A stretch of 64,000 nucleotides of DNA, from positions 3,844,001 through 3,908,000 of the forward strand of contig NC_088937.1 of assembly GCF_033473495.1 (NCBI RefSeq), written 5' to 3'. Below the pieces are notes generated by a model. The model saw only the letters and a program-made list of their open reading frames with translations, was not told where the DNA came from and did no database searches. The DNA is from Cercospora beticola. Taxonomy: Eukaryota > Ascomycota > Dothideomycetes > Mycosphaerellales > Mycosphaerellaceae. A program made the position numbers and the translations under genes. The number at the start of each line of letters is the position of its first letter. The stretch's first letter is position 1. Shown here in pieces: positions 21,446 through 33,976 of the stretch.

Positions 21446-21931
21446 ATGTCACAAGCCACACCCATCACCAAAGCCTCGGCAGTTCTGCCATCCATCTATC
21501 GATTTCTCCTGACAAACGTGGAATCACTCTTCGCCTTCGGTGGCGTCGTGATGGTCTTGGTGAAACCAGAAGACTACGTCAAGGCCCTCACTCGCGAGAA
21601 TGTCGCCTCCATCGACACTGCCACGAACTTTATCTACACGCAGCTCGGAGGCGGCTGGGCCGTGATCGTCTTCCTGGAGGCCGTCGTCATGAGATACGTG
21701 GACGATGTTCGGGTCTGGAAGTTGCTGTGCTGGGCCATCTTGATGTCTGACGCACTGTACACGCACTCGATGGCGCAGGCTGTTGGCGGCTGGGCGAAAT
21801 GGGCTGTGTTGTCGAATTGGACTCTGAATGACTGGGTTGCGGCTATCACGACTTGGCCGTTTGTTCTGACAAGGGTTGCTATCGTTCTCGGCATCGGATA
21901 TCGCAAGGACAATAGCCTGAAGAGAGCTTGA
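21446..21931 (+). CDS. Four-helix membrane protein, DUF7704-like
   Basis: A 161-aa intron-less gene. Four hydrophobic segments lie at about 17-38, 66-84, 90-110 and 128-152, and the tail ends in basic residues (GYRKDNSLKRA). The N-terminal ALPSIYRFLLTNVESLFAFGG pattern and overall size resemble the fungal DUF7704 family of small integral membrane proteins, whose function is unknown. The assignment is from memory of the family pattern and is tentative; that it is a membrane protein is clear from hydrophobicity. Confidence 0.75.
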   Translation: MSQATPITKASAVLPSIYRFLLTNVESLFAFGGVVMVLVKPEDYVKALTRENVASIDTATNFIYTQLGGGWAVIVFLEAVVMRYVDDVRVWKLLCWAILMSDALYTHSMAQAVGGWAKWAVLSNWTLNDWVAAITTWPFVLTRVAIVLGIGYRKDNSLKRA

Positions 21932-22348
21932 GACAAGGCATGCTGCAAGGTGAGGATGGGGACGAAAATGGATACCCAGAACATAGTGCCTCAGGCCGGG
22001 ACGTAGATCGCCAAAGCCGTCCGGCGCCTGCGTTTAAAGCTCGGCTCCATTCAGAACAACTTATGCTACGGTACCCTCCGAAGACGATAGCATATCAAAT
22101 TTTGCCTATGCGCCATTCTCAAACATGGCCTACGAGACTGGTTCTCTGGTATTGGCTGCTTTTCAGTGACACGCCTTGCAAACCGGCAGCCGCCCGCTTA
22201 TTCTCCGGCCAGACCATGTCTCCACGCTGCCCATTCAGATTCACACATTAACCGCATACATCTCGAGACGCCGCATTGTGGCATACAGCAGATGCCAGTT
22301 GGCAAGTCTGCAAGTACAATCATGGACTAGTATTCTGTATTTTGAGCC
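21932..22348. other. Intergenic
   Basis: The 3' flank of the membrane-protein gene and the upstream region of the small gene at 22425. No further feature was recognised. Confidence 0.45.
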
Positions 22349-22356
22349 TATAAGAA
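22349..22356 (+). promoter_or_regulatory. TATA box before the small gene at 22425
   Basis: TATAAGAA lies 76 bp before the ATG at 22425, spacing normal for a fungal promoter. It supports transcription even though the coding frame looks broken. Confidence 0.4.
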
Positions 22357-22424
22357 GGGCATGCTGAAGCAGACCAATTTCGCATCTCCCCATCATCCAA
22401 CATACAACAAAACAAATCCATACA

Positions 22425-22868
22425 ATGTCGAACCTTCCAAAGCTCATTGGGTATAGCCTGAGCCAGCTGACTGCGCCATGGAGGGCTGCACTTGAGACAT
22501 ACTTGAAAAATGGTGCTGTGAAGGCAAGCAAAAATTCACTGTGCCTAGATATCGCCACGAAGCAAGCAGCTAACCTGAAGATGAGAAAGTCGGTGAGATC
22601 GAATCTGCCGAGATAAAGTCATACTCTCTGGTTCGCCTGGGCAATTGGATACCACATACTGACGGCTTCAAGGACCCGAGACGGACAAAGTCCCGTCCAC
22701 AAATCTGCTTACAACCCGAAGGACAAAGAAGACATACTCAGCGTGCGCATTACGCCGGTAGATAAAAGCCAGCGCGCCTACACTCACCACATCTATGCGG
22801 ACGGGAAGGGCACTTTCAAAAAGGGAGACAAACGAGAGTATTCCACGGCGACAGGCAGAAGAGAGTGA
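22425..22868 (+). pseudogene. Small hypothetical gene with an apparent frameshift
   Basis: The ATG at 22425 opens MSNLPKLIGYSLSQ. An intron ending at a CTAAC branch and AAG acceptor (about 22580) leads into a frame reading DEKVGEIESAEIKSYSLVRL, then LGNWIPHTDGFKDP. About ten codons later the convincing protein signal moves to another frame (SPVHKSAYNPKDKEDILSV, continuing to YADGKGTFKK) and ends at TGA 22866-22868. No GT-AG intron can explain the shift near 22680, so a one-base indel or sequencing error is likely. The first donor is uncertain. The family is not recognised. Confidence 0.4.
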
Positions 22869-23215
22869 AAGGATCTACGATAATTAGTTCCAGCAAGGAA
22901 GAATTTCCCAGGGGCATCAATGAGTCCGCACAATCGTCATTCTCGCTTCTCCCAGTCAGCGTCTGGAATTCCTCATAGGTGAATTAGTGTCGTTGGATTG
23001 TTTGTGTACAAAGGGCGCAAGGCCGTTCGGCCTAGCCAGCGCTCAGGGACTGGGCGCTTAGTTCGGCTTAGCGGCGCATGTCTGGCGAATCGGAGTCTTT
23101 TGCGGTGTGACGCGAACCTCAGCTCAGTGCACATTCGTCAATTCTCTCGCATTCTTGTATTGATTTTGTGCACTTTTCTGAATGCAAGCCGGGCAGACAC
23201 CACCAGGAGAGGGCT
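22869..23215. other. Intergenic
   Basis: Promoter region of the kinase gene. No feature was recognised. Confidence 0.45.
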
Positions 23216-24641
23216 ATGTCGGTCTTGCAACGCCTATTGAAGCCAATATTTGGGCGTCCATGGAAACCTCTCGCATTTCCCAAATCCGGTGTCCCTGCCA
23301 TCCCTTTGGATAGCAAAATAGAGGAAGAGACGCTACCCGACTATGTTGCATCAAATTTCTATCCTGCCAGCATCGGAGAGATACTCCAGGACCGGTACCA
23401 AATTGTTGGCAAGCTGGGCTTTGGAGGCACGTCGACTGTCTGGCTCGCCCGCGATCTCGAGTCGGTTCATGCACCTGCCACGGCAATGCAATGTACGCTT
23501 TGCTGACTTCCCGTAGTGAACATAAGCATGTAGCTGTGAAGTTCTACATTCAGTCCGATTGCATGGGCGCTCAACTCGATACCGAACTCGACGTCTACAA
23601 GCGCATCGAGAATGCCCCTAAGACCCACCCCGGCCGGACAGCCGTTCGTACGCTTTTGGATTCGTTCAGAGTCGAGGGGCCAGCGGGGCTCCATCATTGC
23701 TTCGTGCATTCTGCTCTTTGGGAAAGTGTGCTCGACCTCCAACATCGAAATCCTACCGAACGAATACCGGTCCCGGTGGTTGCCTTGGTCTTGAAGCGTC
23801 TCTTCCACGCCCTCGATCTATTGCACAGCGAATGTCGCGTTGCACACACGGATATAAAGGAGGCCAACATACTCTTAGGAGGCGACAGTGCCGTGTTCCA
23901 AGAATTCGAAAACCAGCAATTAACGGATCCTTGCCCGCGAAAAGAACTACCTGACCGCACCATTTATGTATCTCGAGAGCTGGGTATGCCTCGCGATATC
24001 GGTGAGCCTGTCTTGTGCGACTTCGGTTCTGCCACAGCGCTCGACGACGGAATTGAGCATCGGGAGGATATCCAGCCTAATATCTACCGAGCGCCTGAAG
24101 TCATTCTGGATATTCCATGGACATACAGTGTAGATATCTGGAACGCTGGCTGCGTGGTAAGTCTCACATCGATGGTATATGCAGCAGGCTAACAGCGTAC
24201 TCCTATTCAAGGTTTGGGACATTTCTCAGGGTGAAAGTCTATTCAGTGGCAAAGATCCCGAACTCGGAACATATCGTGGACGTGCCCATCTCGCTGAAAT
24301 GATCGCACTGCTCGGCCCTCCGCCGGAATCTCTCCTCGCGCGCGCAGGTCTGAAAAGCAAATTCTTCTCCGACTCTGGTAAGCATGAATCCTAGCTTACT
24401 ATCCAAGCTATGGGCAATTGCTGAATTATGACTCTCATCAGGCCAATGGACTGCGGGTATTCCGATACCTCAATCGAGGCCGATCGAGTCAAGAGAGACG
24501 TCTCTTGCTGAAGGCGGTGATGCAGAGGATAGAGAGGCTTTTCTGTGTCTCATGCGGAAGATGTTACAGTGGGAACCTACAAAGCGATCCACAGCACGGG
24601 AGCTTGCAGAAGATGAGTGGATACTGAAGCATACTGCGTGA
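23216..24641 (+). CDS. SRPK-like serine/threonine protein kinase
   Basis: There are four exons: 23216-23460, 23517-24156, 24212-24377 and 24442-24641, with introns of 56, 55 and 64 bp, giving 416 aa. The kinase domain is complete. It has a glycine loop KLGFGGTSTVW (66-76), the VAVK lysine Lys90, the catalytic loop HTDIKEANILL (192-202, with the HTD form seen in SR-protein kinases), DFG at 250-252 and YRAPEVIL. The opening EEETLPDY..YPASIGEILQDRYQIVGKLG is typical of the large fungal SRPK-like family, many of whose members are lineage-expanded. It lacks the long spacer insert of true SRPKs, so splicing-factor targets cannot be assumed. The first donor (GTCGGT) is weak but required for frame. 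Confidence 0.88.
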
Positions 24642-25093
24642 ATTCGACCGACGCAGTGCCCTTGAAGGTGGCAACTTTCCAGGGCTAGGCATTTATGGCA
24701 TTATTGTGGTCGTCACGGCTTGAGCTCCTGCCAGGCCAAGCTACGATGACTCGCTCAGAAAGAGATAACCGCTGGAGGAGTACAGCTGTCTTCAGCGCAC
24801 AACGAACCAAGAAAGTCCGGGCTTGGTCGACAGTTCGCAAGGTCGGGCATGCCATCTCACGGGCAGTGGTATTTGCTGGATCGGCCATGATACGCCTGTA
24901 AAATCTGTGCATCAATGGCACAACACGCTTTCGAAAGCGATGAAGCATGGGCGGGCAACTTTCAGCGTACGGCACATATTACTGTCATCATTATGTCCAC
25001 GGTTGATTTGTGATTAGTCAGCCACCACTTTGCGGGTCCACATGGACTTCCGACTCTTGACCCGAACGCTCCAGCTGCCAACATCACATCAAC
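24642..25093. other. Intergenic
   Basis: The 3' flank of the kinase and the promoter of the Zn2Cys6 regulator. Nothing else was recognised. Confidence 0.45.
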
Positions 25094-27333
25094 ATGAACA
25101 TCGGCGAGCGTCCAGGCAAACGACGCAAACGTGCAGTGGCGTGTGTTGACGACATGTTTCCGGGTAGAGCTCCTCATCGCTAAGACGACCTCAGATGCAA
25201 CCGCTGCCACAAACACAAAATCAAGTGCTCAGGTGAGCATCCATGTCAGTCATGCCAGCAGGCGAATGCTGCCGCTGAGTGTGAGTTTCCGAACCGAGAT
25301 AGACAAGTGACAGTGCAAGAAAGGTATTCATGGCCAATCTTTTTAATGTACCGGTGACTAAGAAACTACAGTTATATCCAAAAATTGGAAGCTCAAGTGC
25401 GTGAACTGAAGGCACAAGTAGAAGTAGAGCGCTGCTCTTCTTTGCCGTCTCTTGCGGAAGGTCGCAACAGCGCTGTCGATCAGGTAGCAGAAGCTAATGC
25501 AGCTGCGGACGCTGATCTGCCCAATCTTCTCCTTGAGCTTCGTCACGGAAAGTCACCGAACCATGCCCTGCCTTTCGCGGGCGAAGCATCGTGTACGGCT
25601 TTCAGCGATCGCTTGTTACACTGCATCGACAGAAACCAGGATACTGTCTCACACAGCGCTTTGCCAGACCACATTTCGGGTCCCATGTTCAATCGACTCA
25701 TGAGTTCCAACTACCAATTACCAGATCGTGTCAGAGCAAGCCTCCTCATACGAAGAGTCGATCGTTTCATTGGCAACAACTATCAATTGTTCTTGAAAAA
25801 GTCCTTTTTCAGAAAATTCGACGAAACTTATGCTTCGAACAATTTCTCCGATGTCCTCTGGGGATGCCATCTCTTCGCTTTGTTGGCACTTGGAGAGCTG
25901 TACTCCTGCTATCATGCCGAGCCCACTAACGGGAAGGATGTTCCTGGAACTGCTTATTTCCTCCAGGCCATTACACTATTGCAAGATGACTATGAGCATC
26001 CATCTATCGAGCAGATCCAAGTGCTGCTCCTCTTGGTGAGCTCATCGGCTCCCTGATGTGGCAATGGTACTAATTTACAAAGTCATTCTACGCAAATTGC
26101 ATCGGCCGACTCCAATCCGCTCATGTCTACTGCGGTATTGCACTTCGATCAAGCATTAGCCTTGGCTTGCACAGATCGAGAAGCACCACAACTGGGCTAT
26201 CTCGTAAGGACCAAGAACATCGGCGCCGGATCTGGTGGACGTTATACCTATTCGACAGATTGATCTCGTCGAAACTCGGCTTTCCGCTTGGAATCAGAGA
26301 TGAGGACATCGATGTAGAGATGCCATCTTCCGAGAGCCTGACTTCCGAAGACCAACAGGAATTCCATGATCCCAAGCATCTTTGTGCTCACGTTAAGCTT
26401 TCTAGGATCACTGGCAGCATATGTGAGTGCACCGTCTGCTTCAGCAACGCTCTACTAAGCATGTGATCAGTGACCGACGTCTATTGTCTTCCTAATCATG
26501 GCACGACTACATTCGTACGTCGCGTTCATCGGGTGCTTAATCAGCTCCGCAAGTGGGACAGTGAGTTACCAAGCGAGCTGCGAATCCAGGCCGACAACTC
26601 TGCAAGAAACCTTTACACCCTGCACATGCACTACCATCTATGCATCATTCAAACCACAAGACCGATTCTCTTTCACATCTTCACAACAGAGTTGCAAAGC
26701 TCCAATGCAACACCGTCGCATTCCTTCTCACCGACCACCCTGGCTCTAGCAGATGCATGCAAGCAATCTGCAATGTCCACGAACCATCTTCTGTCGAGAC
26801 TCTTTATTGACGGCAATCTGGCTGTCTTCGGATACTTCGACTCGCATTATATATTCTCATCGACTCTTATACTCATCATCGCAGGAACTATGGAGCCTGC
26901 CGCGAAGTTGTCAGAGGCCGTACAGATGGCTTTCAGTCTGCTGGGCACGATGGCCTCCAATGGGAACGTATCGGCGAAGGACTATCTGCGCCGTCTGGGA
27001 AAGATTCAGAGCTCCATTATCACAAGTCGTGATGCGTCTCTCACAGCGAACGCTTCAGCGATGCCATCTAGAGTGTCCCCCGGCATTACATCTGAAGCCG
27101 CAACAAGCAGAGTTCCACACGCCTACCAAAACGAGTCTGAGCACAACTGGCCTCTGCCCAGCTCTTACTTCCAAGACGATGCAGTACAACCCAGCGACCC
27201 ACTCGGGAATCCTTTCATCGAAGACTTCCTCGCCGAGAAAGCTTTTGAATGGCCAAGCGGTCCTTCACCTCAACAAGACATATTTCGACAGTTCACGCAC
27301 GAGCTTGGTGATGAGCTTATTTTCGGCTTCTGA
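25094..27333 (+). CDS. Zn2Cys6 fungal transcription factor
   Basis: There are five exons: 25094-25140, 25195-25323, 25372-26035, 26083-26422 and 26471-27333, with introns of 47-54 bp (one with a TACTAAT branch), giving 680 aa. The DNA-binding cluster has Cys17, 20, 27, 33, 36 and 45 (CNRCHKHKIKCSGEHPCQSC and the last Cys after eight residues). The first intron lies just before this cluster. A coiled-coil linker follows (YIQKLEAQVRELKAQVE). The fungal-specific regulatory domain includes SLGLHRS and RRRIWWTLYLFDRLISSKLG with the GFPLGIRDEDIDVEMP tail. It converges on a quinate-permease-like transporter 190 bp away, so it may control that gene or nearby catabolism; this is inference from position only. 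Confidence 0.93.
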
Positions 27334-27523
27334 CCTTATGCGATTTTTTTCTTCTTCTATTTCCATCTATGTACAGTCCAAACACTCAGTCGCGCCAAGT
27401 GCAATATGCATAAGAATATGGCTCCAAATCACATGCTCTCATTACTCGTCGTCATTTTCATCATCAGCCCAGCTTGAATCATTCAGGTGTGCTGTCCTTC
27501 CTCTTCTCAGCGTTTTCATCTTC

Positions 27524-29250
27524 CTACGAGCTCATGACTCTGGCGATCGGCTGAGGTGTCACAGATCTTGATCTCCGCCCTCTTGCCTCTCGTCGATCTG
27601 TCGTCTCGAGATACGAGACGTTCCCGCCAAACTTCTCACTGATTTCTCTGGTAGGAGAATCGGGTGAATCTCCCTCCTCTTCCAAAGCCTTCGTGTTGAG
27701 AGGAGGCAGCGCTCCAAAGATGGGCTCCATATCCTCCAGAGTCTTTCCCTTGGTTTCCGGCACGAACAGCCATGCCCATACGCCCATGCAGACCATCAAT
27801 GCAGCGAAGAAGAAGTACGTCCCGTACCCGAGAGAGGTGATCATATATGGCGTCGTCCTCGAAATGATGAAAGACCACAACCACTGATCGGCCGTTGTGA
27901 TGGCAACACACAGCATTCTGATATCGAGCGGGAAGATCTCAGAACAGTATACCCAGGTGATACCTTGCCAAGTTGCGCAGTAGATCAAGCCGTAGAGGTA
28001 CACGCAAACCATGGCGAAGTAACCTGCTCCGGACCGAGAAACTTCACCTGCAGCTGCAGCTTTCGTGGGATCGTTCTTCAAGACGTAGCCTCCGAGATAC
28101 CACATTGGAAGTGAGCCCACGAAGGCTCCCCAGATGAGACCTGGACGACGACCGAGACGTTCGACAAGCCAGACGGAGAAGATGATCATACCGAGGGTTT
28201 TTGCTACACCGTAGAAACCTGTTGCGAAGAGTTTGGTGTCGGTACCAGTGATTCCGAGGGTTTCAAAAATTCGGGGGGAGTAGTATGTAATGATATTGAC
28301 GCCTGTCAAGTTCTGGAAGGCCATGAGGAGAAGACCGATACCGATTCTGTTGCGGGTACCCTTCTGGAAGAGGCGCTGGAAGTAGTAACGCTTTGGATTC
28401 TTGAGTCCGGATGGTGGTTGGACGAGCAAGTGCTGGGTACGGATGTCGTCAAGTTCACGCTGGATGTATTCGTGGTCTTGAGGAAGGTTACGAATCCAGG
28501 AGAGCGTCTTTGCAGCGTCCTCCCAGCGGTCTTTCTTAACGTAGTATCGAGGCGACTCTGGACACCAGAAAATGCCAACGGCGAGCAGCAGACCAGGCAG
28601 GAGCTGGAGGCCGAGAGGAACGATCCATTGGACTTGACCGCCGCTGGAGATAGTTTGATTTACGGCATAATTTATCCAGAAGCCTAACATGCCTCCTCCT
28701 TGAGATAATATCTCGAATATACCTATGAGTCGACCACGAATCGAGGGGGGTGAAGTTTCGGCGATATAGACGGGAACCTGGAGAGAGACCATACCAATGC
28801 CAAAACCGGCAATGGCGCGACCAGCATAGATGAGACCAATGATTCCACTTGAAGCAGTCTGGACTGAGGTCAGCAATCGCCAATTCAGCATACGCAATCA
28901 CAACTCACCATGATAGAACCGCCAATGAGGAAGATGATAGATGCGATGAGAATGGCATTCTTGCGACCGATCTTTTCGCCAACTGGGAAAGTTAAGAGTG
29001 CACCGAAGAAGGTTCCAGCTTGGAAGGTCGATACGATATTGCCTTGCAGTGTGTCGCGCTGGAATTGAGTGACATCGACAAGACCAAAGTCGCGGCGGAA
29101 AGAGTCCAATGCCATGGTGCCACCAATGACAGACGTATCATAGCCCATAGCCAGCGCGCCCATGGACGCGATGAGGGCAATCATGTGGACCTTCCAGTTT
29201 CTGACCTCTGGAGGGTCATCGGTATTGTTGGCATGGAGTGTGATACCCAT
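27524..29250 (-). CDS. MFS sugar/quinate-permease-like transporter
   Basis: Exons are 28909-29250 and 27524-28858 with a 50 bp intron (GTGAG...CAG), giving 558 aa. This is a 12-helix major facilitator of the sugar-porter family. It shows GEKIGRKN after helix 2, RAIAGFGIGMVSLQVPVYIAE, PPSIRGRL, PESPRYYVKK at the central loop, ERLGRRPG, and the closing PETKGKTLEDME. The opening PPEVRNWKVHMIALIASMG and GITWVYCSEIFPLDIRM are closest, from memory, to fungal quinate permeases (QutD/Qa-y type), but hexose transport cannot be excluded. The cytosolic C-terminal tail is Glu/Ser/Arg-rich. It is convergent with the Zn2Cys6 regulator and divergent from the calcium ATPase. Confidence 0.92.
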
Positions 29251-30394
29251 GTTGGCGGTGGACCGCCAGACGGTGGATAGTTTCTTGAAGGCCTGTGTCT
29301 CAGTGCAAACTGATTCTAATGAACAGAAAAGAGTCGACCCACTCAGTGAAAAGTTGAGGCCGCCAACTGATGGAAGAGATAATGGAACACTGATCGGCGG
29401 CCTACCTTATACGGATGAACGTTGCAGTATCTTTTGCGCCATGTGGCAGCTCAAATGCCGCTCGCCGCACATGCTCCGGTAGAAAGATACTGCAAAGAGC
29501 TTCCCGACGGAGTCACAGGTACGGCAGGGTCGCCACTACCGCTGTGCTACCCCGTCGTCTATGCACCCCAAAGAGGTCTCACCTGCACTCCATGCGGGGT
29601 TGACAGCACCACGAGCCCGCCACGAAGTATCTAGACCGTGCGGCCTGTGCTCCATACTGGATGGCAGCAGAGAAAAGTGGTGCTAGACGCATAGTGGCCG
29701 CTGGGCCTATGCCCGGGCGGACTGCAGAACGGAGCGCCATGTTGATGCAGGAAAGGAAGAGAGCGGGATGCCAAGACGATCCTACCTCAACCAGTACCGG
29801 AGGCACTCAGGCCATCCAACCAGTCCTAAGGCCATTAAAGGTACACATCACGTGCTATCGATCGTCCAGACATGGTGTGCTGCATGTGCGGTGCCGAGCC
29901 CGTTTTTTAGCGCCGAATTCTGCTTGACTCTGCAACATCACTGTCTTGGCCGCCGCTGGGCGGAGCCTCCTCGCCTGACCTGGCGGCCGTGATTGCAAGA
30001 ATTTTGCCGCCGCGAGCTACGATCGTTTCGCGCATTCTAGCGCCAGCAACCCAGCTGTCGACGGCCTGCGATTGCGCCCTGGCAGCGTGACGGGATTTGC
30101 CCCCGTGCCCGCAGCATACGTCGATGGCTCCGATCCTGCCAAGCGGTTAGGCTCCTGGGTTTGAGGACGGGCGCAGCTATGGACCAAGGCCTTTGTCGCC
30201 GCTGTCAGCGCGAAGGCTGTGCTGCGCCTCGATCGAGTCTCAGGTGAAGTAGGTGGCTCAGGGACGTTTCTTTTAACTATGTATACTCATGCACACTGAT
30301 CCTCTGGGCCGCAAACACGATCAAGTTGCCTTGTACGACGGCAGTGCATACCAGAGGCCGCCATACGGCATAGACTCTGATCGACTTCGACACA
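29251..30394. other. Divergent promoter region, transporter and calcium ATPase
   Basis: A GC-rich 1.1 kb stretch with no recognisable gene. It must hold both promoters, and a calcineurin-response-type site lies near the ATPase end (30253-30260). Confidence 0.5.
30253..30260 (+). promoter_or_regulatory. Calcineurin-dependent response element match
   Basis: GTGGCTCA fits the Crz1 site GNGGC(G/T)CA and lies 135 bp before the ATG of a PMC1-type calcium pump, the classic Crz1 target in yeast. One 8-bp match can occur by chance; the position makes it notable. Confidence 0.4.
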
Positions 30395-33300
30395 ATGGCG
30401 GGGCCACCACTACCACGCATAGATGTCGAGACATCGCCGGATAACGAGACGAACAACAACGAGATTACGCCTACGCCGACGACTCCTCTACCAGGTAGCA
30501 GAGACCGAGCCCCCAGTTCTCCAACAATGCTACAAACACCAACATGGCACGGTCGCGAACGATCAACGAGTGGACTGAGCGGAAGCACACAATATTCAAA
30601 TCTCAAAGTGCCAGACACATCATATGGCGAGAAGGGGAGCAGCGCTTCAAGCGTATTCAGTCACGAAGTGCGAGAAGATGCGCTGAGACCAGATCCTGGC
30701 ACGGAAAAGGACTTTGATGTCAAGGATAACAAGTTCGCGTTCTCCCCTGGACAGCTCAATAAGCTGCTCAACCCCAAATCTCTGAACGCATACGCTGCTC
30801 TCGGTGGTATCAAAGGCATCGAGCGAGGACTTCGAACAAACCTACAAACGGGTCTGAGTGCAGACGAGAGCACACTTGACGGAAAGGTGACATTCGAAGA
30901 AGCGACTCAATACGGAGAGAAATCAAAGACACTCGGCTGGAATGAGTCCACACCTGCCCCAACGGCTCGAGAGGCCGCCACATCGAAGGGATCTGGCACG
31001 TATCTGGACCGACTGAATGTATTCAGCAACAACGCTCTTCCTGACAAGAAGCCCAATCCACTTTGGAAGCTGATGTGGATCGCATACAACGATAAGGTGT
31101 TGATCTTGCTCACCGTTGCCGCTGCCATCTCTCTCGCCCTTGGACTCTACGAAACATTCGGCGCATATCACCCCCCTGGAGCACCACCTCCAGTCGATTG
31201 GATCGAAGGCTGCGCCATTTGTATCGCTATCATTATTGTCGTCCTCGTTGGCTCTCTGAACGATTATCAAAAGGAACGCGCTTTCGTCAAACTCAATGCG
31301 AAGAAGGACAAGCGAGAGATCAAGGTTATTCGATCCGGCAAGTCGATTCAGATCCCAGTCCAGGAGCTCACCGCTGGTGATGTCCTGCATCTCGAGCCTG
31401 GTGACATGGTTCCAGTCGACGGCATCTTCATTGGTGGTCACAACGTCAAGTGCGACGAATCTTCTGCTACTGGTGAATCCGACGCTCTCAAGAAAGTCGG
31501 TGGCGAGCAAGTCATGAAGATGCTCGAGGAAGGCCACACCGATCTCAAGGATATGGACTGCTTCATCATTTCTGGCAGCAAAGTTCTCGAGGGCATCGGT
31601 ACATATGTCGCCACATCTGTTGGTGTCAACTCGTCCTACGGCAAGATTCTGATGGCTATGCGTGTCGATATGGCACCAACACCACTTCAGGTCAAGCTCG
31701 ATGGTCTGGCCACTGCTATTGCCAAACTCGGAACGTCTGCGGCTGCTTTCTTGTTCTTCGTCCTGCTCTTCCGCTTCGTTGGCGGACTGTCTGACAACCC
31801 ACGAACGAGCTCCGAGAAGGCCTCGCAATTCCTCGACATTCTGATCGTCGCTGTTACAGTCATTGTTGTCGCAGTGCCCGAGGGTCTGCCACTCGCTGTC
31901 ACTCTGGCCCTCGCTTTCGCTACTACTCGTTTGGTCAAGCTGAACAACTTGGTCCGTATCTTGAAGTCTTGCGAAACCATGGGAAACGCCACAACTATCT
32001 GTTCCGACAAGACTGGTACTTTGACTACGAACGTCATGACTGTGGTTACTGGCACATTCGGCGAACGTTCTTTCGATGATAAGAACAAGAATGGGGACGA
32101 GACTACCACCACCGCTTTTGCCCAGCAATTAAGCACCGAAGAGCGCCGCCGCATCGTGGATGCTATCGCGATCAACTCTACTGCATTTGAGGCTGACGAC
32201 GGTACCTTCGTTGGTTCGAAGACCGAGACTGCCCTCCTCGCCCTCGGCCGTATCCTCGGAATGGGTCCTGTTGCAGAGGAACGCTCAAACGCCAACATCG
32301 TCCAATTGATGCCTTTCGACTCTGCTCGCAAGTGCATGGGTGCTGTCCAGAAGCTTTCTGATGGAACTTACCGCCTGCTCATCAAGGGTGCCTCTGAGAT
32401 TCTCCTTGGCCACAGCACAAACATCGCCACATCTGCTGGTCTCGTTCCACTCGACAGCGCTGAGCGTGAACGCATCGAGGCCATCATCGACGACTACGCC
32501 AAGCAGTCTCTTCGCACCATCGCTCTGATCTCCCGCGACTTCCCCCAGTGGCCACCAGCTGGCTGCACTGTTGAGAACGACCCACACTCTGCCGATATGG
32601 ACCTCGTGTTGAAGGAGATGACTTTCGATGGCCTTGTTGGTATCCAGGATCCAGTCCGCCCAGGTGTCCCAGAGGCCGTCTCCAAGTGTGCCTATGCAGG
32701 TGTCAGCACTCGTATGGTCACTGGTGATAACGTCACAACTGCTAAGGCTATTGCAACTGACTGTGGTATCTACACTGGCGGCCTCGTCATGGAAGGCCCT
32801 GTCTTCCGTACCCTCAGCGAACAGCAAATGGACGAAGTCCTTCCAAAGCTTCAGGTTCTTGCACGATCTTCTCCCGAGGACAAGCGTATTCTGGTTACTG
32901 GCCTCCGCCGTCTTGGTGAGATCGTCGCCGTCACTGGTGACGGTACCAACGACGGTCCTGCTCTCAAGGCTGCCGATATTGGTTTCTCCATGGGTATCTC
33001 TGGAACTGAAGTCGCTAAGGAGGCATCTGCCATTATTCTCATGGACGACAACTTTACCTCGATCCTGACTGCTCTGATGTGGGGACGTGCCGTCAACGAC
33101 GCCGTTCGCAAGTTTTTGCAGTTCCAGATCACCGTCAACATCACCGCTGTCATCATCACTTTCGTCTCCGCTGTTGCCAACGCCGACATGCAATCTGTGC
33201 TTACTGCTGTGCAATTGCTCTGGATCAACCTGATCATGTAAGTCATCAATCGTGCCTTTCACTGAAATTTATCGCTAACAATTCTCAGGGACTCCATGGC

Positions 33301-33976
33301 AGCACTCGCACTCGCATCTGACCCACCGACTGAGGAAATCCTCGACCGCAAGCCAGCTAAGCGATCAGCACCTCTCATCAGCACTATCATGTGGAAGATG
33401 ATCATCGGTCAAGCTATTTACCAGCTTGTCGTGACCTTTATCCTCTACTACGTGGGACCCAGCATTCTCAATGTGGTCAGAGACGGCAGCGAGATCCGTT
33501 CCGTGGTCTTCAACACTTTCGTCTGGTTCCAAGTGTTCAATATGCTTAACAACAGACGTCTGGACAACAAGTTCAACATCTTCGTCGGATTCTTCAAGAA
33601 CTACTTCCTCATCGGGATTTTGGCCATCATGATCGGATGTCAAGTCATGATCATGTATATAGGCGGCAGGGCTTTCTCAATAAGCAGAATCGGGGCAAGA
33701 GACTGGGGTATTGCTGTGGTTCTCGGTGCTGGATCGCTCCCTTGGGGTATTCTGGTCCGTCTGTTCCCCGATGCATGGTTCGCCACCCTTGCCAAGTTTT
33801 TTGGATGGCCAGTGGTCCGAGTTTACAGGCCACTCAGCCGCGCAACACACGCAATCTCTCGAAAGATCAAGGGACTGCGCCGCAGCAAGAAGGAAAGCCA
33901 GGACGTGGCCTCCGAGGCTGAGGCCCAGGAGCAGGAGGCTGAGAATGAGAAGAAGGCTAAAATTTCCGTGGTTTGA
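30395..33976 (+). CDS. P-type calcium-transporting ATPase, type IIB (PMC1/PMCA family)
   Basis: Exons are 30395-33237 and 33289-33976 with a 51 bp intron (GTAAGT...CAG) near the C-terminal membrane helices, giving 1,176 aa. The pump moves Ca2+ from cytosol to vacuole or out of the cell. A long disordered N terminus (about 1-115) precedes FAFSPGQLNKLLNPKSL, the conserved type IIB entry. Key motifs are the actuator SSATGES (356-362), VPEGLPLAVTLALAF in helix 4, the phosphorylated Asp538 in DKTGT, KGASE, TGDN and GDGTNDGPALK. Helices 7-10 follow the intron. The short charged C-terminal tail (KKESQDVASEAEAQEQEAENEKK) shows no clear calmodulin site, as in other fungal members. Confidence 0.95.

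Noticed and set aside
30923..32128. 401-codon minus-strand frame
   Set aside because: Antisense to the calcium ATPase; long only because of codon bias in the real gene.
32285..33262. 325-codon minus-strand frame
   Set aside because: Also antisense to the calcium ATPase.
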